Shown here: piece by piece, positions 24,869 through 33,304 of the stretch
How the letters are laid out: each line of letters starts with the position of its first letter
Numbering within the stretch: position 1 is the first letter of the stretch
Origin: JABFXX01 sp964419605
Lineage (GTDB): Bacteria > Myxococcota_A > Polyangia > Haliangiales > Haliangiaceae
Assembly (NCBI GenBank): GCA_964419605.1
Contig: CAYQQM010000009.1
Span: 19,235 to 83,234, forward strand
Reading direction: 5' to 3'
DNA: 64,000 nucleotides
Made by a program: the position numbers and the translations under genes
The notes under the pieces: model-generated
Told to the model about the DNA's origin: nothing
Seen by the model: the letters and a program-made list of their open reading frames with translations, nothing else
Databases searched by the model: none

Positions 24869-26016
24869 TCGCGGCAGCCTGGTTGAACCACAGTCACGCC
24901 TCGCCAGGCGCGGAGCGCGCTGCCATCATCGACCTCGGCCCAGCCAACGCTGCGGTCCGGGCCACCCTGGCCCGGTCTCTCGTCGAAGCGGGACTAGAGC
25001 CGGTAGTTGGCGATGGCGTTGAAGACGCGCTGGCCGGAGTCGCCAGCGATCGCGACTCAACCCGGCTCGCCGCGGCAATGGCTGACGCAAGCAATCGATT
25101 CGGGCAGTTGGATTGCCCTGCCGCAGAACAGGCGGCACGAGAAGCTCTTGCGGTGATTGCGGCCCGCCAAGCGAGCGGGATCGCCGTACCTGAGTTATCG
25201 CCCGCGTGGGCGTACGTCCTGCTTTGCGCCGACCGCGCCGGGGATGTCGAGGCCGCCATGCGCGCAGCCCGGGTGCTGCACGTGGCAATGCCGAACCCTG
25301 CGCCGGATGTCGCTGCGGTGCTAGCAAAGTATCCCGAAGTCGATGCCGTGCTCGGTTCCGATGCGGTCGAAGTCGATATTGCAGCCGAGGACGGAGCAGT
25401 GGTGTGGATCGACTTTCAACCGGCGGGCACGGCGCCACTGCGCGCCGCGGTCGCACCTGGAGAGCATGTAGTTGCGGCGGCCAAAGGTTCGCGTCGCGGC
25501 AGCGTAAGCTTCAGGACTTTGAAAGCGGCACCGACGGTAACCGTTGCCTTGAACGACCAGCGCGCCAAATGGACGGCCATTGCCGACAAGGTCGCACACT
25601 GGCGCGGCGCGAACCCGGCTCCCACTGATTTGGGCTGGGTGCTAGAGCAACTTCGCGCTCGCATCGCGATTGTTCGGCGCGGTGATGCGATCGAGGCGTG
25701 GGGACGCGCAGGGCCGCCTGAGCTTCCCCACCGACTCGGTGGCGCCGATGGCGCTGGCGCAGTAGCGGACGCGAACCGCGTCGCCGAGGCGTTGGCCACC
25801 GCCGTTTCCGACTTTGACGCTAGGGCTCCCGATGCGGCCCAGCCGCTCCTGGTCGACGCGACTCGCAGCCTCGGAACGCGCTCTGGGAGCACCCATGAGC
25901 CGACGAAGTGGTGGGTATATGCGGCGATCGGGGCCGCTTTCGCAGCCAGCGCAGCGATTGTCTACGTCCATCAAACACAGACGCAGGTTGCTCATGTGGA
26001 GCTGCACTACCCGTGA
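24817..26016 (+). CDS. Exported protein with C-terminal membrane helix, function unknown
   Basis: 399 residues from ATG 24817, inside the end of the PilZ gene. Signal peptide-like N-terminus (FRATVVVNAVVVAAAWLNHS), an Ala-rich helical region (ALAGVASDRDSTRLAAAMAD onward, possible repeat helices to about 170), a PEGA-like beta segment (about 185-245: VVWIDFQPAGTAPLRAAVAP) and a C-terminal helix (WWVYAAIGAAFAASAAIVYV). The layout recalls tetratricopeptide/PEGA proteins of myxobacteria. Its stop overlaps the next start (GTGA), so the two are co-translated. Confidence 0.7.
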   Translation: MGAKPVFRATVVVNAVVVAAAWLNHSHASPGAERAAIIDLGPANAAVRATLARSLVEAGLEPVVGDGVEDALAGVASDRDSTRLAAAMADASNRFGQLDCPAAEQAAREALAVIAARQASGIAVPELSPAWAYVLLCADRAGDVEAAMRAARVLHVAMPNPAPDVAAVLAKYPEVDAVLGSDAVEVDIAAEDGAVVWIDFQPAGTAPLRAAVAPGEHVVAAAKGSRRGSVSFRTLKAAPTVTVALNDQRAKWTAIADKVAHWRGANPAPTDLGWVLEQLRARIAIVRRGDAIEAWGRAGPPELPHRLGGADGAGAVADANRVAEALATAVSDFDARAPDAAQPLLVDATRSLGTRSGSTHEPTKWWVYAAIGAAFAASAAIVYVHQTQTQVAHVELHYP

Positions 26017-27056
26017 GCCTTCCGCGACACGGCGTTCAGCGCTGGCTCGCCCGACTGGTCAGCGTCGCGATCGTCTCAACCTCGCTCCGAGCCATCAGTG
26101 CACCTCGGCTGGTGCCGTTGCCAACCGGCGGCCGGATCGCCGTCGCCCACGAGCCTGAGCTCGAGTCGACCGCACGCCAGCTGGCAGCAGATGCAGAGGC
26201 CGTGCTCTACCGAATCTCTGCCGACCTTCCCAGCCTTCCGGTTCCGCAAACTATTCAAGTCCAACTCGTGCGCGACGCGTCTGACCTTGCGGCCGTCGCC
26301 CCCGCGGGGCGCGGTGCACCACCGTGGGCCATTGGCGTCGCCTACCCTGACATCGGTGTCGCTAGCATCGCGCTGCGACGCGGCGCTCACGTTGTCGATC
26401 CGATGGCGACCCTGCGCCACGAACTCGCCCACCTCGCCCTGGGAGCCGCCATTGGCGATCGGGCCCCTCATTGGCTGCACGAAGGCTTTGCCTACCAACA
26501 TTCCGCTGAATGGTCGTGGGACCGCGCCGAGACACTTGCGGGGATGGCGTGGTTTGGTGGCATCATCGCGCTGGAAGACCTCGATCGCAGTTTCCCCGCC
26601 GAAGAGTCGCCCGCACACCGCGCCTACGCCGAGAGCTACGACTTCGTGGGGTACTTGTCGCGACGCGGCCGCTGGGAAGACACTGGGGACGACGGCGATC
26701 GGTGGCCGTTCCGCCGCTTCCTGTCGCGCATCGGCCAAGGCGCCACCCCAGACGTTGCAGCCATCAAAGAGTTCGGCAAACCCTTGCACGCGCTTTTTGA
26801 TGAATGGCGCGACGAACTGACCAAGCGATACCTCACGGCGCCGATCGGGCTCTTGGGGCTCGCGGTGTGGCTACTGTGCGCACTGCTGCTCACGCTGGCG
26901 TGGTGGCGCAAACGCCGCAATAACCGACGCAGACTCGCGCAGTGGGAGCACGACGAGCGCGCCCGCGAAGCTGAAGCGGAGGAGCCACTTCGCGATGGAC
27001 CACACGTGGCCACGCCCCATGACGAACGGAGCGCAAACGATTCCACTCTGAATTAG
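26013..27056 (+). CDS. Peptidase MA-like gluzincin metalloprotease, membrane-anchored
   Basis: 347 residues from GTG 26013, which overlaps the previous stop as GTGA. After an N-terminal hydrophobic segment come a zinc motif in LRHELAHLALGA (HExxH) and PHWLHEGFAYQHSAEWSWDR, with the downstream Glu of the gluzincin type; this matches the peptidase_MA_2 pattern. A transmembrane helix (LLGLAVWLLCALLLTLAWW) near residue 285 and a charged cytoplasmic tail follow. Substrate unknown. Co-transcribed with the PilZ and preceding exported protein. Confidence 0.82.
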   Translation: MSLPRHGVQRWLARLVSVAIVSTSLRAISAPRLVPLPTGGRIAVAHEPELESTARQLAADAEAVLYRISADLPSLPVPQTIQVQLVRDASDLAAVAPAGRGAPPWAIGVAYPDIGVASIALRRGAHVVDPMATLRHELAHLALGAAIGDRAPHWLHEGFAYQHSAEWSWDRAETLAGMAWFGGIIALEDLDRSFPAEESPAHRAYAESYDFVGYLSRRGRWEDTGDDGDRWPFRRFLSRIGQGATPDVAAIKEFGKPLHALFDEWRDELTKRYLTAPIGLLGLAVWLLCALLLTLAWWRKRRNNRRRLAQWEHDERAREAEAEEPLRDGPHVATPHDERSANDSTLN

Positions 27057-27148
27057 TGCGTGTTTTGATACCCCCCCAGTACCGTGATCCCGAGCGCGGC
27101 CACAACCAGGGGAACGCCAACGGGTCCGGTCGCCGATCCATCGGCTCG

Positions 27149-29611
27149 TTAGCTCGGCAGGCGTTCGCCCATCGACCGGTTGGGCGCTGCCGGCGGTGGA
27201 ATCGCCGGTTCAGGTTCGGTCGGTGGAGGCGCGTCGCCGAGTGCGACAGCGAGCGCGTCGTCGATTTTGGTCATGAACCGCAAGTCGAGTTGGGTTTTGA
27301 CCTCATCCGGGATGTCGATGGTGTCCTTGCGGTTGCGCTCCGGCAAGAACACGATCTTGATGCCAGCGCGATGCGCAGCAATGACTTTTTCCTTGATGCC
27401 ACCCACAGGTAGCGCGTGGCCTCGCAGGTCGATCTCGCCGGTGATCGCAATGTCATTGCGGATCGGGCGTCGCGAAAATATCGATGCGATGGCAGTCGCG
27501 AGTGCCACCCCCGCTGAAGGTCCATCCTTTTTCGTGGCTCCTTGCGGTAGGTGGATGTGGAGGTCGTGCGCCATCATCTTGTCGTGATCGATCTGCAACC
27601 GCGCGGAATTGGCGCGTACCCATGAGTAGGCTGCCGTAGCGCTCTCCTTCATCACGTCACCTAACTGTCCGGTAAGCTTTACGTCGCCTTTGCCGGGGTA
27701 CGAGCGCGCTTCAATGAACATGATGTCGCCGCCCACCGGAGTCCATGCAAGGCCGGTGACCACACCTACCTCTGGCTTGCGCTCCGCCGTGTCGGATACG
27801 AAACGCGGCGGTCCGAGCAGAGTCTCCAGGTCGCCTTTGTCGACGTGGACAGACGTTGCTCCTTCAGCAACGCGGACTGCAGCACCGCGGCATACAGCGG
27901 CGATTTCGCGCTCGAGGTTGCGGACCCCAGCTTCGCGCGTGTAGCCATGGATGACGTCTCGCAGGGCCTCGTCTTCAAGCTGGAGTTGGTCTTTGGAGAT
28001 CCCGTGTTCACCAAGTTGCTTCGGAACCAGGTGGTTTTTTGCGATCGCTAGCTTCTCCACCATCGTATATCCCGACAACTCCACCACTTCCGTTCGGTCC
28101 AAGAGCGGTTGGCTAATGGTTTCCGTCGAGTTCGCCGTGCAGATGAACATCACATTCGACAAGTCGACCGGGACCTCGACATAGTGGTCGACGAAGTCTT
28201 TGTTCTGTTCCGGATCGAGGACCTCAAGCATCGCGGCCGCTGGATCGCCCCGCAAGTCCGCTGCCAGTTTGTCGATTTCATCGAGAACAAATACCGGATT
28301 CATCGACCCAGCTTTCTTCAGGCCAGCGACAATTCGACCGGGCAGGGCACCAATATAGGTGCGCCGGTGGCCGCGAACCTCGGCTTCATCGCGAACTCCG
28401 CCGAGCGAGATCCGCACATACTTGCGGCCGAGCGAGCTCGCGATGGATCGCCCCAGCGATGTTTTTCCAACCCCGGGGGGCCCGACAAGCAACAAGATCG
28501 GCCCGTGTTTGTTCGGCGCTAGCTTGCGGACCGCCAGGAATTCCAAAATGCGGCGTTTGACCTTGTCGAGTCCAGAGTGCTCAGCTTCGAGGATGGCCCG
28601 CGCCGCCGAGACATCGAGTCGATCCGGCGTGGTAATGCCCCATGGGATATCCAACAGGGTCTCTACATAGGTACGCGCGATGTTGTACTCGGGCGAACTC
28701 GACGACATCTGGTTCATGCGCGACAGCTGCTTTTTAGCGACAGCGCGAACATCATCGGTCATCTTGCTGTCTTCAATTTTCTTGCGCAGCTCATCGATTT
28801 CCGCGTTGTCGTCTTGTTCGCCGAGCTCCTCTTGAATCTGGCGCAAGCGATCGCGAAGAACGCGTTCGCGATGCGTACGACTCGATTGGACTTCAAGCTC
28901 AGCGCCAATGTCGGCCTTGAGCCGCAGAACGGTCGCTTGGCGCTCTAGCGACGGAATGATCATTTCGAGCCGCTTCATCGTATCGGTCTCGATGAGCAAA
29001 TGCGTAAGGTCGTCGCGCTCGAGGTCAAGATACGGAGCGGCTGCGTCGACGAGCTTGTCTGGGTCGACGATCGCCGACACTTGAGCGCGAGAAAGGTCGC
29101 CACGGGGTGCTTTAGTCTCCGCCTTCTCCTTTTCTTTTTCCTTGGCTTCCTTTGTTTCCTTTGCGTCTTTGGCCTGCGCGTCGATCACCACCGCCAATAA
29201 GTAGTCGCGGACCTTGTCCGTCATTGCGGATAGCGCGGCGGACGATGCTGCGGTCGTAGCGACCAGGGGGCTAACGGAAGCGATCAAGAACGGCTCTGTC
29301 GAAATTGCGTCGACACGGACGCGTTCAAGGAACCGCATCGTGCAGGTGAAGCGGCCCGGCGAATGTTTCACGATCTGGACGATCTCAGCGCGCACGCCCA
29401 CTTCGTGCAGGTCGCGTTGGCTCGGATCGCGCACCGTCGGATTCTTTTGCGGAATGATCACGATGAGGTTGTCGTCCCGCGTTGCAGCCTCGACAGCGCG
29501 CACGGACGCTTCTCGCCCGATTTCGAGCGAACCGACATGCCCTGGCAACTGCACTTCGGTGCGAAGAGGGATGACAGGGTATTGACCGGCAGTCTCCGTA
29601 TGCTTGGACAT
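27149..29611 (-). CDS. lon: ATP-dependent Lon protease
   Basis: 820 residues from ATG 29611, with AGAAAGG upstream. N-domain (VIPLRTEVQLPGHVGSLEIG) carries an unusual Lys/Glu/Ala insertion at about 175-195. AAA+ Walker A GPPGVGKTSLGRS and Walker B VFVLDEIDKL; Lon proteolytic domain with catalytic Ser in KDGPSAGVALATA and Lys in GGIKEKVIAAHRAGIK. Degrades misfolded and regulatory proteins in the cytoplasm. Third gene of a clpB-dnaJ-lon operon, 25 bp behind dnaJ. The C-terminus has a short Pro-rich extension (PPPTEPEPAIPPPAAP). Confidence 0.97.
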   Translation of the reverse strand: MSKHTETAGQYPVIPLRTEVQLPGHVGSLEIGREASVRAVEAATRDDNLIVIIPQKNPTVRDPSQRDLHEVGVRAEIVQIVKHSPGRFTCTMRFLERVRVDAISTEPFLIASVSPLVATTAASSAALSAMTDKVRDYLLAVVIDAQAKDAKETKEAKEKEKEKAETKAPRGDLSRAQVSAIVDPDKLVDAAAPYLDLERDDLTHLLIETDTMKRLEMIIPSLERQATVLRLKADIGAELEVQSSRTHRERVLRDRLRQIQEELGEQDDNAEIDELRKKIEDSKMTDDVRAVAKKQLSRMNQMSSSSPEYNIARTYVETLLDIPWGITTPDRLDVSAARAILEAEHSGLDKVKRRILEFLAVRKLAPNKHGPILLLVGPPGVGKTSLGRSIASSLGRKYVRISLGGVRDEAEVRGHRRTYIGALPGRIVAGLKKAGSMNPVFVLDEIDKLAADLRGDPAAAMLEVLDPEQNKDFVDHYVEVPVDLSNVMFICTANSTETISQPLLDRTEVVELSGYTMVEKLAIAKNHLVPKQLGEHGISKDQLQLEDEALRDVIHGYTREAGVRNLEREIAAVCRGAAVRVAEGATSVHVDKGDLETLLGPPRFVSDTAERKPEVGVVTGLAWTPVGGDIMFIEARSYPGKGDVKLTGQLGDVMKESATAAYSWVRANSARLQIDHDKMMAHDLHIHLPQGATKKDGPSAGVALATAIASIFSRRPIRNDIAITGEIDLRGHALPVGGIKEKVIAAHRAGIKIVFLPERNRKDTIDIPDEVKTQLDLRFMTKIDDALAVALGDAPPPTEPEPAIPPPAAPNRSMGERLPS

Positions 29612-29636
29612 AGACCTTTCTCCAGTGTACGCCACT

Positions 29637-30419
29637 TCAGTCGTTCTGCCGTTTCCGCGTGCGTTGAACGAGTTGAACAAGTAGTTTTTTTTCTTCTTCG
29701 CTAAGATCGCCAGGAACGTCGATCTGAACGGTAACGTAGTGGTTCCCGGCCGCTCCGGAAGAATTGGGGATTCCCTTACCGCGGAGCCGCAGCTTTTTTC
29801 CGCTCGAGGTTCCCGGCGGGATCTTCACCTCGGCTTTGCCGTCGATCGTGGGCACGGTAGCCACGGTGCCAAGGATGGCGCGATCAAACGATACGCGCAC
29901 GTCGGAGTACACGTCATCACCTTTGACTTCTAGTCGTGACCCATCCGCAGCTTGTACGTGCGAGACCGACTCCGCATGATCCTCCGCCATCCCGCCGCGT
30001 CCGGAGCGTCGCCGCCCGCGCGCTCCCACGTCGTCCATATCGATGTGGTCGACGCGAACGCGACCGCGTTGCCCGCCGCCAAAAAACTGACCGAACAGGT
30101 CGTTTAGGTCGAACACGCCGGGTCCACCCTGGGACGTGGTGTAGGTGTATCCGGGCATGGGGCCGGCTTGGAAACGTCCGCCATTCGCACGGATTTCATC
30201 GTAGAGCTTTCGCTTCTTGGCATCGCCAAGCACATCGTACGCGCTAGAGATCTCTTTGAACCGCGCCTCCTTTGCCTTGTCACCGCCGGTGGAGTCCGGG
30301 TGGTATTGCTTGGCAAGCTTGCGGTACGCCTTTTTGATCTCGTCGCTGCTCGCCGAGCTCGCAACGCCTAACGACTTGTAGTAGTCGAGCGCCGGGTCAA
30401 AATCGATCTGCTGCGGCAT
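29637..30419 (-). CDS. DnaJ-class co-chaperone (CbpA type, no zinc finger)
   Basis: 260 residues. J-domain at residues 9-75 with the HPD motif (KLAKQYHPDSTGGDKA). Gly-rich linker with DLNDLFGQFFGGG. C-terminal substrate-binding domain (KIPPGTSSGKKLRLRGKG, NHYVTVQIDVPGDLSEEEKK). The zinc-finger repeats of canonical DnaJ are absent, as in CbpA. Overlaps the clpB stop by one nucleotide, so it is translationally coupled to clpB; lon follows. The three presumably act on aggregated client proteins together with DnaK. Confidence 0.93.
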   Translation of the reverse strand: MPQQIDFDPALDYYKSLGVASSASSDEIKKAYRKLAKQYHPDSTGGDKAKEARFKEISSAYDVLGDAKKRKLYDEIRANGGRFQAGPMPGYTYTTSQGGPGVFDLNDLFGQFFGGGQRGRVRVDHIDMDDVGARGRRRSGRGGMAEDHAESVSHVQAADGSRLEVKGDDVYSDVRVSFDRAILGTVATVPTIDGKAEVKIPPGTSSGKKLRLRGKGIPNSSGAAGNHYVTVQIDVPGDLSEEEKKLLVQLVQRTRKRQND

Positions 30420-33034
30420 CAGGCAACGTGCTCCTTTAGCCTGGGTTTGTTCGCCTTGCGAAACACCATATCGCCGTTCGCAAGGTCGACATCAATGGAG
30501 TCGCCCGGTTTGAAGTCCCCGGAGAGCAGGTGGGTAGCGAGTGGATCGATCACGAGCTTTTGTAGGGCGCGCTTGAGTGGGCGCGCACCGTATACCGGAT
30601 CGTACCCCGCTTCGGCCACTCTGGCGACTGCCTGTTCCGATAGGTGAAGCTCGAGCTGTCGCTCCGCAAGCAGCTTTTCGAACCGCGCGACTTGGATGCT
30701 GACGATTCGCGATAGTTCGCGCTCGCCCAGCGGGTCGAAGAAAATGATCTCGTCGATCCGGTTTAGGAGTTCAGGGCGAAACGTGGTCTGCAGCTCGCGC
30801 ATCGCCAGACCTTCGATCTCAGTCCGATTCTGCTGGGTCATTCGAAGCAGATGCTGGCTGCCCACGTTGGACGTCATGATGATGACCGTGTTCTTGAAGT
30901 CGATCGTACGACCTTGACCATCAGTTAGACGTCCATCATCGAGAACCTGGAGCAACACGCTCCATACGTCGGCGTGGGCCTTCTCGATCTCATCGAGCAA
31001 CACAACGCTATATGGATGGCGCCGGATCGCCTCGGTGAGCTGGCCGCCCTGATCGTAGCCTACGTATCCGGGCGGTGCTCCGACCAAGCGAGAAACCGTG
31101 TGCTTTTCTTGATACTCGGACATGTCGATCCGTACCATGCTGGATTCGTCGTCGAATAGGAATTCCGCTAGCGCGCGAGCGAGTTCAGTCTTGCCAACTC
31201 CGGTCGGACCGAGGAACAAGAAGCTGCCGATTGGTCGGTTTGGATCCTTTAGTCCGGCACGAGCGCGTCGGACCGCCGCAGCCACGGCGGTGACCGCGGC
31301 ATCTTGGCCTACCACACGCGTGCGCAGCCGGTCTTCCATCTTGGTTAGGCGCGAAACTTCGCCTTCCAACATTTTTTCGACCGGAATTCCGGTCCACTTC
31401 GATACCACAGCGGCGATGTCGTCCTCGGTTACTTCTTCGCGCAGAAAACCACCCTTGGCGCGAAGTGCCTCGACGCTGGCAGTATCTTGCGCAATGGCGC
31501 GCTCGAGTTCGGGGACCGAGCCGAATCGCAGCTCGGAGGCTTTGGCGAAGTCGCCTTGGCGCTGTGCGCGTTCGGCTTCGGCCTTTGTGGATTCCAGCTT
31601 CTCTTTTTTGTCGCGCAGTCGGTGGATGAGGTCGCGCTCTGCCTGCCATTGCGCGCTCATCGCCGAAGCTTGCTCCTTGAGCTCGGCAATCTCGCGCTCG
31701 ACCTCGGGCAAACGCTGCTTGGCGCGCCGGTCGCCTTTCTCGCGCTCGAGCGACACGCGCTCCACTTCGAGAACCACGATGCGCCGCTTCAAGGTATCGA
31801 TTGGGGTCGGCACACTCTCGATTTCCATCTTTAGCCGAGACGCTGCCTCATCGACAAGATCGATAGCTTTGTCAGGCAGTTGGCGCGCGGTGACGTAGCG
31901 ATGCGACAACTGTGCTGCTTCGACGAGCGCCGCGTCGCGTATCCGGATGCCGTGGTGGACTTCGTATTTTTCCTTAAGTCCGCGCAGGATCGCGATCGTA
32001 TCGTCGACGCTCGGCTGCTCGACCATCACGGGTTGGAATCTGCGCTCGAGCGCTTTGTCTTTCTCGATGTGCTTTCGGTACTCGTCGAGTGTGGTAGCGC
32101 CAATGCAGCGCAGTTCGCCACGCGACAGCGCCGGTTTCAGCAAGTTTGCTGCATCCGTAGCTCCTTCCGCGGCTCCGGCGCCGACTAAGGTGTGCAGCTC
32201 ATCGATGAACAGGACCACCGTTCCGGCGCTCGCCGTAACCTCTTTCAGCACCGCCTTCAAGCGGTCTTCGAACTCACCGCGATATTTGGCCCCCGCGATC
32301 AGCGCTCCGAGATCAAGTGACAAGATCTTCTTGTCGCGAAGCGATTCCGGCACATCCCCGTGAGCGATGCGCAGCGCAATACCCTCGACGACCGCGGTTT
32401 TGCCGACGCCCGCCTCACCGACAAGCACCGGGTTGTTTTTCGTGCGGCGCGACAAGATCTGAATCGTGCGACGGATTTCGTCGTCGCGGCCGATAACCGG
32501 ATCGAGCTTGTCGGCTGCGGCGAGCTTGGTAAGGTCGCGCGCGTATCTTTCGAGCGCTTCGTACTTGCCTTCCGGTGCATCGTCTGTGACGCGCTGGTTG
32601 CCGCGCACCGCAGTGAGCGCATTCAGGATCGCGTCCTTGGTTGCGCCAACGGATCGCAGCGCATCTCCGGCGGGCGATTTCCCTTCGGCCAGCGCGACCA
32701 GAAAGTGCTCAGTGGAGATGAACTCGTCTTTCATATCTCCGGCCTGCTTTGCAGCGGCCTGCCACGTGTCTTTCAAACTCCTGCCAAAATCGATATCGAG
32801 GTCCGAACCGGTTACCCGTGGCTTCTTGTCTAGGCTACGGCCAAGGTCGGTCAGAACGACTCGCGGGTCGGCGCCCAACTTGGTCAAAATGCGCGGAACC
32901 ACGCCGCCTTCCTGTTCGAGTAGGGCGACGAGGAGATGTTCCGCGCCAGCTTCGGCGTGCGATCGCGCCATGGCGGCATCGCGCGCAGCCGCCAGCGCTT
33001 CCCGAGCCTTTACGGTAAGTTGGTCGATCTTCAT
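30419..33034 (-). CDS. clpB: ATP-dependent disaggregase ClpB
   Basis: 871 residues, normal length. Clp-N domain (MKIDQLTVKAREALAAARDA), AAA1 with Walker A GEAGVGKTAVVEG, the long middle coiled coil (about 410-530, LKEQASAMSAQWQAERDLIH) that distinguishes ClpB from ClpA/C, and AAA2 with GPTGVGKTELARALAEFLF. It ends AAA2-D2 without a ClpP-binding tripeptide, as expected for a disaggregase. First gene of clpB-dnaJ-lon. Confidence 0.97.
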   Translation of the reverse strand: MKIDQLTVKAREALAAARDAAMARSHAEAGAEHLLVALLEQEGGVVPRILTKLGADPRVVLTDLGRSLDKKPRVTGSDLDIDFGRSLKDTWQAAAKQAGDMKDEFISTEHFLVALAEGKSPAGDALRSVGATKDAILNALTAVRGNQRVTDDAPEGKYEALERYARDLTKLAAADKLDPVIGRDDEIRRTIQILSRRTKNNPVLVGEAGVGKTAVVEGIALRIAHGDVPESLRDKKILSLDLGALIAGAKYRGEFEDRLKAVLKEVTASAGTVVLFIDELHTLVGAGAAEGATDAANLLKPALSRGELRCIGATTLDEYRKHIEKDKALERRFQPVMVEQPSVDDTIAILRGLKEKYEVHHGIRIRDAALVEAAQLSHRYVTARQLPDKAIDLVDEAASRLKMEIESVPTPIDTLKRRIVVLEVERVSLEREKGDRRAKQRLPEVEREIAELKEQASAMSAQWQAERDLIHRLRDKKEKLESTKAEAERAQRQGDFAKASELRFGSVPELERAIAQDTASVEALRAKGGFLREEVTEDDIAAVVSKWTGIPVEKMLEGEVSRLTKMEDRLRTRVVGQDAAVTAVAAAVRRARAGLKDPNRPIGSFLFLGPTGVGKTELARALAEFLFDDESSMVRIDMSEYQEKHTVSRLVGAPPGYVGYDQGGQLTEAIRRHPYSVVLLDEIEKAHADVWSVLLQVLDDGRLTDGQGRTIDFKNTVIIMTSNVGSQHLLRMTQQNRTEIEGLAMRELQTTFRPELLNRIDEIIFFDPLGERELSRIVSIQVARFEKLLAERQLELHLSEQAVARVAEAGYDPVYGARPLKRALQKLVIDPLATHLLSGDFKPGDSIDVDLANGDMVFRKANKPRLKEHVA

Positions 33035-33203
33035 AGCCGCAACGTAATCACCCTTACAGAGCCGTCAACGGTCAGGCGCTTTCCGAAAGGCCGAGCCTTG
33101 AAGCCGTACTGGGGAAAACCCGCCGTACCGTACTGCAGCTCTCATTAGTTGATCACATTTCGCTCTCTGTACTGGAGGCCGTGGCCGCTCCCCTGAACGT
33201 GGG

Positions 33204-33255
33204 GGTTCGGCGCGCCTCGCGGCCCGAACCGATCAAAGTCACTGCGGCGAGGTAC
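33204..33255. mobile_element. Solo end of the MITE found in crtB
   Basis: The last 36 bp (33220-33255: CGGCCCGAACCGATCAAAGT to GCGGCGAGGTAC) match the right end of the crtB element (47209-47244) with one mismatch. The longer 33204-33255 segment also aligns with the reverse complement of that element's left end (GGCGCGCC block included). No partner terminus is present within several hundred bases, so this is a truncated copy upstream of clpB, in a 269-bp region with no gene. Confidence 0.75.
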
Positions 33256-33282
33256 CAGGGCCCGCTGGACAACTTTTCCCGC

Positions 33283-33304
33283 GGGCCCGGTCCCAAACGG
33301 GCCC
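33283..33304 (-). terminator. GC-rich hairpin at the end of the PilZ/CheX-like gene
   Basis: GGGCCCG/CGGGCCC stem of 7 bp with an 8-nt loop immediately behind the stop codon of the minus-strand gene. There is no T tract, so it is at best a weak or factor-assisted terminator; it could equally be part of the neighbouring palindromic element. Confidence 0.3.

Noticed and set aside
33283..33304. Strong intrinsic terminator
   Set aside because: The hairpin is good but no T tract follows on the relevant strand; kept only as a low-confidence terminator.
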